From Arsukibacterium indicum (lineage in GTDB: Bacteria; Pseudomonadota; Gammaproteobacteria; Enterobacterales; Alteromonadaceae): a stretch of 64,000 bases of DNA. Position numbers and translations under genes: made by a program. Numbering within the stretch: the stretch's first letter is position 1; each line of letters begins with the position of its first letter. The stretch lies in contig NZ_JAHRID010000008.1 in NCBI RefSeq assembly GCF_019100565.1, positions 1 through 64,000 on the forward strand, written 5' to 3'. A model generated the notes under the pieces. That model was not told the origin of the DNA, did not search any database, and was given only the letters and a program-made list of their open reading frames with translations. Of this stretch, positions 1 through 8,948 are shown one piece after another.

Positions 1-30
1 TACACCGCCAGGCTCCCAATAAAGCCAAAG

Positions 31-56
31 AGCCCACTCAGTCGAGTGGGCTTTTT
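31..56 (+). terminator. Rho-independent terminator of a gene left of the window
   Basis: A perfect 9-bp stem (AGCCCACTC / GAGTGGGCT) closes a 4-nt loop and is followed by TTTTT. It ends transcription entering from the left. In related genomes ssb often precedes the MSHA locus, but that gene is not in the window, so its identity is unknown. Confidence 0.8.
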
Positions 57-156
57 GCGTTGAAGCGCCTGTCACTTACGTTATAAATACCGGTTATTTT
101 CTAGACAAAGCAGCCGATAACGTTAACACTGTATCGACAGTCAAAAGGAGTTGCGT

Positions 157-1794
157 GTGTCACTTGCCCAGTTGTTTAAACAGAAAACCTACTCCAGCTG
201 GTTAATTATCCTGGCTTCATGTCTGCTGTTTGCAAATTTTATATTCTTTGTTGTCGTTATTCCCTTCACAAATATCTTAGCTAATTGGCAATTGGCAGTG
301 CTGATAAACGTCATGTCTGTAATATTTCTGGCTGGACTTTTTTTAGGTGTGCAATACCACCGCCGCTCTTTGGCTACTACAGTGTTGCAGGTTGACCATG
401 CGATAAAAAGATTGGAAGAGCGGCTGGAATTAACACAGCGCGTTGATTTAATGCCAGATATCCGTTTAGAAAAGATTAATGATCGACTATTAAGCTATAT
501 CCGGCGCGATCACGAAGTTCGTCATCTGGTAAGAGTGCAGGGTCTGATTGATCATGAACTGGCTATTGGTAACCGGATTTTTTTTGAAAGCAAACTGCAA
601 CACTTTTTAAGTGACGCCTCCGAAGAGGGGGCCGGCGCCCTTTTTATCATTGAGGTTTCTCACCCCGGGCATGGTGTCAGTCAGCTGAAAAAGCTGGCAT
701 GCCTTAAAGCCTGTGTAGAGGTTATCAACAGTTATTGTGAACCTTATCAGGACCGGATCCTGGCCCGATTGTCTGAAAACGACCTGGTGTTGTTAATATC
801 CGGCATATCTGAAAAGGAAATGGCTAATCTGGCCGATACACTTGTGGTTGCAATGGGCCGGGCAAACTGTTTTGCCAACTATTTAAGCGCCGACTTTGTG
901 CATATTGGTTATGTTGCCTATCAGCGAAACCAGACAACTTATCAATTGTTGTCAGAAGCTGATATGGCACTGCGTACCGCCCAGCTTTATGGTCACAATA
1001 GTGCTTTCGGTTTCGAGGCACAGAAAAAGCCTGCGGCGAAAGGTTCGGTGTGGTGGCGCTCTGAATTAACCAAGGCCCTGGCACAGAATCGTTTCAGTCT
1101 GAGCTTTCAGCCGGTTTTTTCCTGGCAGGATCAGGAGTTACTGCAACAAGAAGTGTTGGTAAGGCTACAAAGTACTGACGGTGAAAATATTCCGGCGGCA
1201 ATATTTTTACCCATGGCCCATAGTTGCGGTTTAACATTACAAATTGATCAGCACGTGTTGTTACGCTCTGCCAGACTCGGAGCACTGGAAAGCCGCAGTG
1301 CAATCAGGTGTAGTGTTAATATCAACGTCCATTCGCTGTTAAGTAAAGATTGGCAGCAATGGCTGGAGCAATTAGTAACGTCTGGTCAGCTTGACCCGTC
1401 ACAGCTGGCACTGGAGCTAACCGAGCATCATCTTATCCGCTACTACGACAAATTAAAGCCGGTGCTGGATAGAATGATTAATTCCGGCTTCTCACTGGTT
1501 GTTGATCAGGTTGGTCTTACTATAGATATCCCGCCTTATGCAGATGACCTTGCGATAGAGTCAGCGAAGCTGCACCCATCGGTCGTACGAAACATCGACC
1601 AGCATTTAGAGCAACAGTTGTTTGTAAGAGGCTTGATTTCACATTTTTCAGAAAGGGGTATCAGAGTCATTGGCACCGGTGTTGAACTGGCAACAGAATG
1701 GCAGGCACTGCAAAAACTGGGTGTGGCTGGTGGGCAGGGCTTTTATTTCAGCCAACCGCTGCCGCAGATAATAACTGGTACTGTTGCTGATTAA
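157..1794 (+). CDS. csrD: CsrD/MshH-like degenerate GGDEF-EAL regulator
   Basis: Membrane-anchored protein resembling CsrD (MshH), which in Escherichia coli directs RNase E decay of the CsrB/CsrC RNAs rather than making or degrading c-di-GMP. Two hydrophobic segments lie in the first 75 residues, followed by a GGDEF-like region and a C-terminal EAL-like region. Both active sites look degenerate: the GGDEF position reads about SENDL, and the EAL signature reads EVL in QQEVLVRL. At about 545 residues it is shorter than E. coli CsrD (646). The start is placed at GTG 157 because AAGGAG at 145-150 lies 6 nt upstream; the in-frame TTG at 151 directly abuts that site. It sits at the head of the MSHA locus, where mshH is usually found. 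Its 3' end overlaps the convergent gene by 47 bp. Confidence 0.8.
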   Translation: MSLAQLFKQKTYSSWLIILASCLLFANFIFFVVVIPFTNILANWQLAVLINVMSVIFLAGLFLGVQYHRRSLATTVLQVDHAIKRLEERLELTQRVDLMPDIRLEKINDRLLSYIRRDHEVRHLVRVQGLIDHELAIGNRIFFESKLQHFLSDASEEGAGALFIIEVSHPGHGVSQLKKLACLKACVEVINSYCEPYQDRILARLSENDLVLLISGISEKEMANLADTLVVAMGRANCFANYLSADFVHIGYVAYQRNQTTYQLLSEADMALRTAQLYGHNSAFGFEAQKKPAAKGSVWWRSELTKALAQNRFSLSFQPVFSWQDQELLQQEVLVRLQSTDGENIPAAIFLPMAHSCGLTLQIDQHVLLRSARLGALESRSAIRCSVNINVHSLLSKDWQQWLEQLVTSGQLDPSQLALELTEHHLIRYYDKLKPVLDRMINSGFSLVVDQVGLTIDIPPYADDLAIESAKLHPSVVRNIDQHLEQQLFVRGLISHFSERGIRVIGTGVELATEWQALQKLGVAGGQGFYFSQPLPQIITGTVAD

Positions 1795-2731
1795 TTAATT
1801 GCCGGTAATATAAGCCGGCAAGACCTTGTAAACCACCGGTATGAAAGAAGCTTAATCTGCTACCCGCCGTAAAATCGCCCGCAGCAATCATCTGATATAG
1901 CTTATAAAGCGCTCTGCCGGTATAAACCGGTTCCAGAGCAATGTTGTGCTTAAGCGCAAACTGACAACAAAAGTCGACATGTTCAGCCGGACACCGGGCA
2001 TAGCGTACATCCGGCGCGGTAGCAACGATCCGCCAGTTGGCACTTTTTTCAGCAGAGCCTGCTAATAAAGAGCTCACCCGCTCAGATAACGACGAATCGT
2101 TAACAACAGCAAGTCCCAGCGTTAATGGTATGGTCTCTGGCTTGTGATGCTGAGCACCCGCCGTAATTAAGCCGGCAAGCGTACCACCACTGGCTGTCGC
2201 GCAAGCAACAACGTTAGCCGGTCCTGCAGGCGTTGCACTAAGATCTAAACTGGCAACACCGCGGACTCCAGCTGATGAGCTGCCTCCTTCCGGGATAATC
2301 AGACAATCCGGATGGCGCTTGGCGAGTAACTGCAGATAGTCTGGTTGTTGTCGTTGCCGGTATGTCGGCCGATCAGTTGCTATCAGTTTCATTCCCCTCG
2401 CCATACAGTACTGCAAGGTAGGATTTTGCTGATCTAAGGAATCGGCCCGTACATAGGCAGTAGCGGCAATTCCAAACTGTTCTGCAGCAGCAGCGCTGGC
2501 CGCCAGATGATTGGAGAAAGCGCCACCGAATGTAACGAAGCCCTGATATTGCTGTTGCTGAATCATCTTTATATGATATTGTAATTTCATCCATTTGTTG
2601 CCAGATATCATCGGCTCAGCAGTCTTCGGGCAATACAGCCAAAGTTCAACTCTGGCGTCCGATAGCAAGGGTTCAGCAATCCTGTACCAATTGGCAGAGA
2701 AACCTGCAATGTCACGGGTTGGCAATAACAT
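1748..2731 (-). CDS. PLP-dependent D-cysteine desulfhydrase / ACC deaminase family protein
   Basis: Fold-type II PLP enzyme. The family degrades D-cysteine to pyruvate, ammonia and sulfide, or 1-aminocyclopropane-1-carboxylate to 2-oxobutyrate; the substrate here cannot be decided by eye. The Schiff-base lysine lies in SGNKWMKL near residue 46, and the FGGAFSNH motif that binds the carboxylate and PLP follows about 25 residues later. A glycine-rich ATASGGT phosphate-binding loop is also present. Length is about 327 residues, normal for the family. Start ATG 2731 is chosen; an in-frame TTG at 2746 is possible and neither has a clear ribosome binding site. The gene lies opposite the msh genes between csrD and mshI, and its 3' end overlaps csrD. 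A hairpin (TTGCCGG / CCGGCAA, 1799-1821) lies within its 3' coding end. Confidence 0.75.
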   Translation of the reverse strand: MLLPTRDIAGFSANWYRIAEPLLSDARVELWLYCPKTAEPMISGNKWMKLQYHIKMIQQQQYQGFVTFGGAFSNHLAASAAAAEQFGIAATAYVRADSLDQQNPTLQYCMARGMKLIATDRPTYRQRQQPDYLQLLAKRHPDCLIIPEGGSSSAGVRGVASLDLSATPAGPANVVACATASGGTLAGLITAGAQHHKPETIPLTLGLAVVNDSSLSERVSSLLAGSAEKSANWRIVATAPDVRYARCPAEHVDFCCQFALKHNIALEPVYTGRALYKLYQMIAAGDFTAGSRLSFFHTGGLQGLAGLYYRQLINQQQYQLLSAAAVG

Positions 2732-2803
2732 AACGCGGGATGGCAACTTTGTCGTTGAAAGTGCCAGTATTATAAACCGATATCAGGGTTGAATAGCATT
2801 AAG

Positions 2804-3727
2804 ATGTTAGCCAGAGTTTTGCAACAAATCAGGTTTAACCACAATAGTGCAACTGGCATTGCCGTGCTGCATATTCGTGACCATGAAGTTCAGTTGCTAA
2901 TGCAGCAGGCTGCAGGCAAGCCGGCAACAGTTCTGGTGCAGCCGGTAAACCAGGGCAACTGGCAGTTAGCTTTGGAGAATATGCTGGCGAAAGTTAGTAA
3001 GTCTATGGTATTGACGTTGATACTCCCGCCGTCAATGTATCAGATCATTCAATTGGAAAAGCCGGCTATTGCTGAGCAGGAGTTATTAACCGCTTTACCC
3101 TGGCAGATTAAAGATTTGACAGAAATCGCGTTGGAAGAGCTGGTTTTAGATTACATAGATTTACCGGCAGCGCCCGGTCAGGCCGATAAAATTAACGTTG
3201 TCGTTTGCGTTAAAAGTCAGTTACAAGAGCTGGTAGCCCTGGTACACAGGGATAAACTCAACTTGCAACAGATCCTGATTGAAGAGTGGCTTGTTCATGA
3301 GTTACTTGAGTATGCTGACCACGCAGCTCTGGTACTTATGCATCAGCCCAATCAGGAAGTGTTACTTCAGGTTATCCGCCAGGGGCAGCTACAGTTTTCC
3401 AGACGGGTGCGTGGGTTCAGTAAGTTGCATCAGTATTCTGAGGCAGAATTGCAACAAGGCGTTTTTGATAATTTATTACTCGAAATTCAACGCTCTATGG
3501 ATTACATCGAAAGTCAGCTTAAATTGCCGCCAGTACGCAGTATCCATTTATTATGCAGTGGCTCAGACCGGACGGATTTAGTGCCGTTATTTCACCAGGC
3601 AGGTTTTAGTCAGGTACAGGCATTGCAGCTTAGATCTGAACTGCAATGGGCTACCGCTTTGGATGTTAATGAATTCTGGCCTGCTATCGCAGCAGCGGGC
3701 AGTGCCATCGGAGAGCCGTTAGCATGA
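2804..3727 (+). CDS. mshI: MSHA biogenesis protein MshI (PilM-like)
   Basis: Cytoplasmic PilM-like, actin-fold component of the inner-membrane assembly platform of the mannose-sensitive haemagglutinin type IVa pilus. It carries no obvious signal peptide or membrane segment. It is identified mainly by place: first gene of the msh run, followed by PilN-like and PilO-like proteins in the order expected for a PilMNO module. The start is uncertain: ATG 2804 gives MLARVLQQIRF, and an in-frame TTG at 2789 would add five residues. An AGGG at 2785-2788 touches the TTG and is 15 nt from the ATG. Its stop overlaps the next start (ATGA at 3724). Confidence 0.8.
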   Translation: MLARVLQQIRFNHNSATGIAVLHIRDHEVQLLMQQAAGKPATVLVQPVNQGNWQLALENMLAKVSKSMVLTLILPPSMYQIIQLEKPAIAEQELLTALPWQIKDLTEIALEELVLDYIDLPAAPGQADKINVVVCVKSQLQELVALVHRDKLNLQQILIEEWLVHELLEYADHAALVLMHQPNQEVLLQVIRQGQLQFSRRVRGFSKLHQYSEAELQQGVFDNLLLEIQRSMDYIESQLKLPPVRSIHLLCSGSDRTDLVPLFHQAGFSQVQALQLRSELQWATALDVNEFWPAIAAAGSAIGEPLA

Positions 3728-4314
3728 AGCAGCGGATAAATTTATATCAGGCAGGTTTAAAACCGCTGCAGGAAACCTTTGCCCTCTCATCACTGTCGGC
3801 GTTGCTTGGGCTGGTAGTAACCATCAGTTTGCTGGCCTGGGCTGGCTTACAATGGCAGCAGCGCCAGCAAATGCAAATTAATAGTCAGGCAGAACAGCAA
3901 CTGCAGCAACAACAGCAGCAACTTGAGCTATTCCAGCAGGCACTGTTACAGCGCCAGCCCTCACTACTTTTAGTGGCCGAGCGGGACAAGCTCAAACGGC
4001 GGGTTGAGCAGCAAATTGCCTTACAAAACTATCTGGCGGCCCAACAGGTACGTTCCGACTATGCTTTCAGTGTGGTACTGCAACAATTGACAGATGCCGA
4101 TATTGCCAGTGTCTGGTTAACTCACTTTACGTTACGGCCAGGTAGCAGTGAACTGCAGGGCCTGACCCTGGCCCCGGCTTCGGTGCCGGGCTGGTTGGAA
4201 AGTCTGCGCGATTTCGGCTATTTTAAAGGCCAACGCTTTAACGAGCTGCGCTTAACGCAACAGCCTGAGCAGCAGGCTGTAAAATTCCATCTTATTGCTG
4301 AGCAGGGAGATTGA
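3724..4314 (+). CDS. mshI2: MSHA biogenesis protein MshI2 (PilN-like)
   Basis: Bitopic inner-membrane protein of PilN type. The N-terminal KQRINLYQ motif is the PilN-family tail that docks on the PilM-like partner, here MshI. A single transmembrane helix spans roughly residues 22-42. A strongly glutamine-rich coiled coil (QQLQQQQQQLELFQQ) and a small periplasmic ferredoxin-like domain follow. The 196-residue length fits the family. It overlaps mshI by 4 bp and is translationally coupled to it; mshJ follows after 2 bp. Confidence 0.8.
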   Translation: MKQRINLYQAGLKPLQETFALSSLSALLGLVVTISLLAWAGLQWQQRQQMQINSQAEQQLQQQQQQLELFQQALLQRQPSLLLVAERDKLKRRVEQQIALQNYLAAQQVRSDYAFSVVLQQLTDADIASVWLTHFTLRPGSSELQGLTLAPASVPGWLESLRDFGYFKGQRFNELRLTQQPEQQAVKFHLIAEQGD

Positions 4315-4316
4315 GG

Positions 4317-4967
4317 ATGGCGAACTGGCAGCAGCTGAATCAGCGATATCAGGCTTTACAGCTCCGTGAAAAACGGCTAATTTTTTTCGGCTCAGTCATA
4401 TTGGTTTTCTGGTTGCTCCTGATGTACCTGCTTGAGCCAGCCTGGCAGCAGCAACAACAATTAACCGGCCAACAACAAAAACTGCGGCTGCAACAACAGC
4501 AGATACAGCAGCAACTTGAATTATTACAGTTACAACTGGCAGTTGATATTGAACAACCTTTGCGGGATGAAATTGCCAGTCTTGGCCAGCAGCAAACTGA
4601 ACTGTCGACACAGCGACGGAATCAAAGCAGTTTATTTATCGGTGCCGAACAAATGCTGGCATTGCTGCGGGAAATTCTGGCTAAGAGTCAGCAGCTGCAA
4701 TTGCGGTCACTGTCAACCTCTGCTGCAGTGCCAGTAGTGCTTACCGGCCAACTGGCTGATGAAGCTCCGCTGTTGTATCAGCACAAAACCACTCTGGTGG
4801 TAAGGGGTACTTACCAGCATGTGCAGCAGTTGTTAGGTGAGCTGGAACAATTACCCTGGTTGGTACAATGGCAGCAGCTTGATTACCAGGTTACCGATTA
4901 TCCGCTGGCTGATATTAGCCTTGAATTTATTACAGTGAGCGAGAATGAAAACTTTATTCAGCTTTAA
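4317..4967 (+). CDS. mshJ: MSHA biogenesis protein MshJ (PilO-like)
   Basis: Inner-membrane PilO-like partner of the PilN-like protein. It has one transmembrane helix at about residues 20-40, then a Gln-rich coiled coil and a periplasmic domain. ATG 4317 is the start because AGGGAG at 4304-4309 is 7 nt upstream; a TTG at 4311 is in frame but too close. The coding sequence overlaps mshK by 23 bp. The repeated CAG/CAA codons encode heptad-like coiled coil and are not a separate repeat element. Confidence 0.8.
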   Translation: MANWQQLNQRYQALQLREKRLIFFGSVILVFWLLLMYLLEPAWQQQQQLTGQQQKLRLQQQQIQQQLELLQLQLAVDIEQPLRDEIASLGQQQTELSTQRRNQSSLFIGAEQMLALLREILAKSQQLQLRSLSTSAAVPVVLTGQLADEAPLLYQHKTTLVVRGTYQHVQQLLGELEQLPWLVQWQQLDYQVTDYPLADISLEFITVSENENFIQL

Positions 4968-5271
4968 CGCTTTGCTGCTACTGGCATTTGCAAGCCAGGC
5001 TGATCCTACCCGGCCGGCACCCGGCTATATTGATGTTGTTAGTAGTAACGATATGGCAGCCAGTACCGCCAGTACCATGAGTTTACAGCTGATCCATAAT
5101 GGTAGCCAGGGTAGAACAGCCACGATTAATGGTCATTTTCTGAAGCCCGGAGACCAGTACCAGGGCTACACCCTGACCGATATCAGCACTAACGCTGTTG
5201 TGCTGAGCCGGGGTGATGAACAACGAATTTTGCAGTTACATAATAAAACGATAAAAAATTATGATAAATAA
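4945..5271 (+). CDS. mshK: MSHA biogenesis protein MshK (PilP-like)
   Basis: Small periplasmic protein of 108 residues with an N-terminal signal peptide (FNALLLLAFASQA) and then a TRPAP sequence, a common opening of MshK/PilP-type pilotin-linker proteins. The role is inferred from family and place: connecting the inner-membrane MshI2/MshJ complex with the MshL secretin. The start lies inside mshJ and the stop region overlaps the mshL start by 11 bp, so expression is coupled. Confidence 0.75.
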   Translation: MKTLFSFNALLLLAFASQADPTRPAPGYIDVVSSNDMAASTASTMSLQLIHNGSQGRTATINGHFLKPGDQYQGYTLTDISTNAVVLSRGDEQRILQLHNKTIKNYDK

Positions 5272-6919
5272 TATCCGCTTTAATATAGGTCTTGTTGGTA
5301 GTCTTTTGTTGTTAACGGCTTGCCAGGCACTGGAGCCAAACGCCGGCGCATCGGCCGCCAAAAAAGCTTTGCAACCCGCTGAACAAACTGCAAAGCCTGC
5401 ACTAAGTGTACCGGCTGCAGTAACCCAGGACCTGCTAACCAGACCGCCGGCAGCCATTGCCAGTACTGAGCCCCGCTTTAATGTGGCAGCAACTGATGTA
5501 GCTCTAGCCGATTTTTTCCATTCAATTGTCCACGATACACCTTACAGCCTGGTGGTGCATCCTAGAATCAGCGGTACCATCAGCCTGCAACTGAAGCAGG
5601 TTACCCTGGCTGAAACGCTGGCAATAGTGCAGTCTTTATATGGTTTTGATATCCGGCGACAGGGCATGGTGTATCAGGTTTATCCAGCCGGTTTACGCAC
5701 TGAAACAATTACGGTTAATTATTTAATGCTGCAGCGAAATGGGTTTTCTTCAATTTCGGTTAATTCGGGGGGGGTATCGCAGGATAATTCCAACCAGAAC
5801 AATAATAACCGTGGTAATCAGGGGCTGGCAAACAACAATCTGCAAAATAGCCCATTTGGCAATAACAATGGCCAGTTTCAGAATAATCAGCAGCAATTCA
5901 ATGGCAGCACCATCCAAAGTGAAAGCCGCACAGATTTCTGGGATGATTTAAAAGAAGCGGTAGAAGGGGTACTGGGCGGTGGTGATCAGCGCATGGTTGT
6001 AGTAAGCCCTCAGGCGGGCCTGGTAACCGTTCGAGGTATGCCGGATGAAATTGCCGCGGTTAAAGCATTTCTGGGACAGTCAGAGCAGCAGCTGCAGCGG
6101 CAGGTAGTGCTGGAAGCAAAAATTATTGAAGTGACCTTAAGTGATGAATATCAGCAGGGCATTAACTGGCAGAATGCGCTGGCCACTATTGGCTCTACCA
6201 GTTTTAACTTTACTACCTCAGGCGTGATTCCAAATAATACAATTAGTAGTAACTTAGGTGGCGTCAGCGCTATTTCTTTTAGCAATGCTGATTTTAACGG
6301 CGTCATTAATTTGCTTGAGACTCAGGGAAATGCTCAGGTGCTGTCCAGTCCGCGCGTTACGGCAATGAATAATCAAAAAGCCGTAATTAAAGTTGGCCAG
6401 GATGAGTATTTCGTTACTGACATAACCAGCAACACCACCATTGCCGGTACTGGTGCCACAACCACTTCTCCTAATATTTCATTGCAGCCATTTTTCTCTG
6501 GTATTGCGCTGGACGTTACGCCGCAGATCGATCAGAACGGCAGCGTCATTTTACATGTGCATCCTTCAGTTACTGAAACATCAGAGCAAAGCAAAACAAT
6601 CCGGTTCAGTGATGAGCAAATAGTCCTGCCGCTGGCGCAAAGTAATATCCGTGAATCTGATACCATAATTAAAGCGCAGAGTGGTGAAATTGTGGTTATT
6701 GGTGGCTTGATGCAAACCGTTACCAGTGACAGTGAGTCACGCACACCAGTACTGGGAGCAATACCCTTGCTGGGCCAGCTGTTTACCAGTAAAAATAAAA
6801 CCGAGCGCAAAAAAGAGCTGGTTATCCTTTTAAAACCAACGGTAGTTGGCAACGGGGTTTGGCAGCAGCAACTGCAGCAGTCAGAAAAATTAATCACTGA
6901 CTGGTATCCAGAGCAATAA
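5261..6919 (+). CDS. mshL: MSHA pilus outer-membrane secretin MshL
   Basis: Secretin forming the outer-membrane channel of the MSHA pilus. A lipoprotein signal with lipobox LLTAC (Cys21) is followed by a short N-terminal secretin/TonB-like domain (about residues 75-145), an N domain, and the C-terminal secretin beta-barrel domain with VLSSPRVTAMNNQKA and the terminal ELVILLKPTVV. Residues about 165-220 form an Asn/Gln-rich linker, unusually low in complexity. The reading frame contains a G8 run at 5767-5774 (Ser-Gly-Gly-Val), where a one-base change would truncate the protein. Length of 552 residues is normal. The next gene starts 4 bp after the stop. Confidence 0.9.
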   Translation: MINNIRFNIGLVGSLLLLTACQALEPNAGASAAKKALQPAEQTAKPALSVPAAVTQDLLTRPPAAIASTEPRFNVAATDVALADFFHSIVHDTPYSLVVHPRISGTISLQLKQVTLAETLAIVQSLYGFDIRRQGMVYQVYPAGLRTETITVNYLMLQRNGFSSISVNSGGVSQDNSNQNNNNRGNQGLANNNLQNSPFGNNNGQFQNNQQQFNGSTIQSESRTDFWDDLKEAVEGVLGGGDQRMVVVSPQAGLVTVRGMPDEIAAVKAFLGQSEQQLQRQVVLEAKIIEVTLSDEYQQGINWQNALATIGSTSFNFTTSGVIPNNTISSNLGGVSAISFSNADFNGVINLLETQGNAQVLSSPRVTAMNNQKAVIKVGQDEYFVTDITSNTTIAGTGATTTSPNISLQPFFSGIALDVTPQIDQNGSVILHVHPSVTETSEQSKTIRFSDEQIVLPLAQSNIRESDTIIKAQSGEIVVIGGLMQTVTSDSESRTPVLGAIPLLGQLFTSKNKTERKKELVILLKPTVVGNGVWQQQLQQSEKLITDWYPEQ

Positions 6920-6923
6920 GCGT

Positions 6924-7811
6924 ATGTATGCCGCCCACTTTAATCTGGCCGCAGCGCCGTTTTCACTAACCCCTGATACCCGCTTCTATGTTGGCCTGCC
7001 CCAACATGAAGCGGCCCTGGCGGTATTGAATACGGCATTAAGTGCCGGCGAGGGCTTTATTAAAGTAACCGGCGAAGTGGGCACCGGCAAAACGTTATTG
7101 TGCCGGTTACTGCTGAAGCAGGCGCCAGCCGACTGGCAGTTAGCCTATCTGCCGGATCCCAGCGTTACTCCAACCGAATTACGCTGGGCACTGGCCGCAG
7201 AGCTGGGCCTGAAATATTCAGCAAACATTGATGCCAGCCAGTTGTTGCAATTATTGCAGCGGCAACTGATCCTGTTGGCGCAAAGCGGCAAACAAATTAT
7301 TTTGGTGATAGATGAAGCACAGGCGTTGCCTGACGATACCCTGGAATCACTGCGGTTACTAACCAATTTAGAAACAGAGCGCCGTAAATTATTGCAGGTG
7401 GTATTATTTGGCCAACCAGAATTAGATGACCGTCTGGCCAGTCAGCAATTCCGTCAGTTACGGCAACGTATCTCCTTTGCTTACAAACTACCGGTTATGT
7501 CAGCAGCGCAAATTCGTTATTATCTCAGGCACAGACTACAGACAGCAGGGGCCACGCCGGCGCTGTTTAATCGTTTTGCGTTACTGGCAATAAACCGGTA
7601 TAGCCGGGGCATACCGAGGCTGGTTAATTTGCTTGCCCATAAAGGGCTGATGCTGGCGTATGGTGAAGGTAAAAGCAGGGTAACCGGCCGGCATATTCGG
7701 TTTGCCGCACAGGATACCGATGATACCCGTCGTGCTGCGCCGCGCTATTTGTGGTTATTAACCAGCGCCGCCTTGTTTAGTGCTGCCTGCGCTGCCTGGG
7801 TATGGCGATGA
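6924..7811 (+). CDS. mshM: MSHA biogenesis AAA ATPase MshM (ExeA-like)
   Basis: ExeA/GspA-type AAA ATPase. Walker A is GEVGTGKT at residues 50-57 and Walker B is VIDEAQ near 128-133. A hydrophobic segment at the extreme C-terminus (about 275-294) anchors it to the inner membrane but, unlike ExeA, no periplasmic peptidoglycan-binding domain follows. The likely role is ATP-driven help in secretin insertion or pilus assembly together with MshN. The stop overlaps the mshN start as ATGA. Confidence 0.85.
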   Translation: MYAAHFNLAAAPFSLTPDTRFYVGLPQHEAALAVLNTALSAGEGFIKVTGEVGTGKTLLCRLLLKQAPADWQLAYLPDPSVTPTELRWALAAELGLKYSANIDASQLLQLLQRQLILLAQSGKQIILVIDEAQALPDDTLESLRLLTNLETERRKLLQVVLFGQPELDDRLASQQFRQLRQRISFAYKLPVMSAAQIRYYLRHRLQTAGATPALFNRFALLAINRYSRGIPRLVNLLAHKGLMLAYGEGKSRVTGRHIRFAAQDTDDTRRAAPRYLWLLTSAALFSAACAAWVWR

Positions 7812-8947
7812 GTGTTATTAATAAAATGCTTCAGGATCTGGAGCAACGCCAGCCATCGCTTTCGACAGTAAGTGGCAGGCAAAAGGTGCCGCAGCCGGCC
7901 TCAGGCAGTAAAACAAGGTTGCTCTTGCTGACGCTGCCAGTGCTGTTAGTTTTACTTGGCGGCCTGTGGTTCAGCCAGCGTCCGCAATTGCAGGCGCAAC
8001 CGGTCATTGGTGCAGACCAGCCGGCAGTCGTTACAGCTGAACCTGCTGAGCTTGCTGGCGGGCAGAGCGACCAGCAAAACAAAGCTGAGGCCGGGCCGGC
8101 TACTATTGTGGCCGCACTTTCGGCGGCATCTGCCGGGGAGCATTCTGCGACAACTCATCAGGAAGAGTTTGCTTTGGCAGAGAATGCTGTCGTTGACGTG
8201 GCGGCAGTTATCGCCAGCGAACCAGCAGCACAAAGCATGCCTGAGCTACCGAACCAGCCTGACACGTCGCAGACTCAATTGACAGCACCACCGCAGGTGT
8301 TGGTTACAGAGCAGCAGCCGGCGTTAACTGCCAGCGCCAAGCCAAAGGTTACCGTCGATAAGCAGCCACTAAGCGTCGCGGCACAGCAGCACAATATGCA
8401 ATTGCGGGCCAATGCCAGCGAAGCGGCGGGCGACACCAGTGCTGCCATTGTTATCTGGCAGCAACTGGTTGCCCGGCAACCGGCTGAAGCAGCCGGTTAT
8501 CTTAATCTGGCCAGGCTATGGCTGAAACAGCAGCAAGTTGTCAGTGCCAGCCAGGTATTATTGAAGGCCCGCCAGAATGGCGTTGTCAGTGCCGAGATTA
8601 ATATGCAGCTGGCGCAGCTTGCTGTGCGTCAGGGCCAGTGGCAACAGGCACTGGAATTTTTATCTGATCAGTTTGAACTGGCGGCTGAGCCGGAATATTT
8701 TGGTTTTAAAGCTACCGTATTGCAGCAATTGCAGCAATACGAGGCCGCACTTGGCTGGTATCAGCGTCTGCAGCAGCTGCAACCTGATCAGGGACGCTGG
8801 AGCCTGGGTGCAGCGCTGGCCAGTGAGCAGCTTGGGCAGCCGCTGCAGGCACATCGGTATTATAAGCATGCCTGGCAGTACCGGCAGGCACTGTCGGCAA
8901 GCAGTCACAATTTTATCCAACAACGGCTAAAGGCAACAGAACCCTAG
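7808..8947 (+). CDS. mshN: MSHA biogenesis TPR protein MshN
   Basis: Bitopic protein that begins with the typical SVINKMLQDLEQR, has one transmembrane helix near residues 35-55, a Pro/Ala/Gln-rich periplasmic linker, and C-terminal tetratricopeptide repeats from about residue 195 on. ATG 7808 is chosen because it overlaps the mshM stop and gives the conserved N-terminus; an in-frame ATG at 7802 adds only two residues. MshN is a GspB-like partner of MshM in MSHA assembly. mshE begins 1 bp after its stop. Confidence 0.85.
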   Translation: MSVINKMLQDLEQRQPSLSTVSGRQKVPQPASGSKTRLLLLTLPVLLVLLGGLWFSQRPQLQAQPVIGADQPAVVTAEPAELAGGQSDQQNKAEAGPATIVAALSAASAGEHSATTHQEEFALAENAVVDVAAVIASEPAAQSMPELPNQPDTSQTQLTAPPQVLVTEQQPALTASAKPKVTVDKQPLSVAAQQHNMQLRANASEAAGDTSAAIVIWQQLVARQPAEAAGYLNLARLWLKQQQVVSASQVLLKARQNGVVSAEINMQLAQLAVRQGQWQQALEFLSDQFELAAEPEYFGFKATVLQQLQQYEAALGWYQRLQQLQPDQGRWSLGAALASEQLGQPLQAHRYYKHAWQYRQALSASSHNFIQQRLKATEP

Positions 8948-8948
8948 T

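Noticed and set aside
3850-4560. Dense CAG/CAA triplets resembling a trinucleotide repeat
   Set aside because: They encode Gln-rich coiled coils of the PilN- and PilO-like proteins in frame and are interrupted irregularly, so they are coding bias and not a repeat element.
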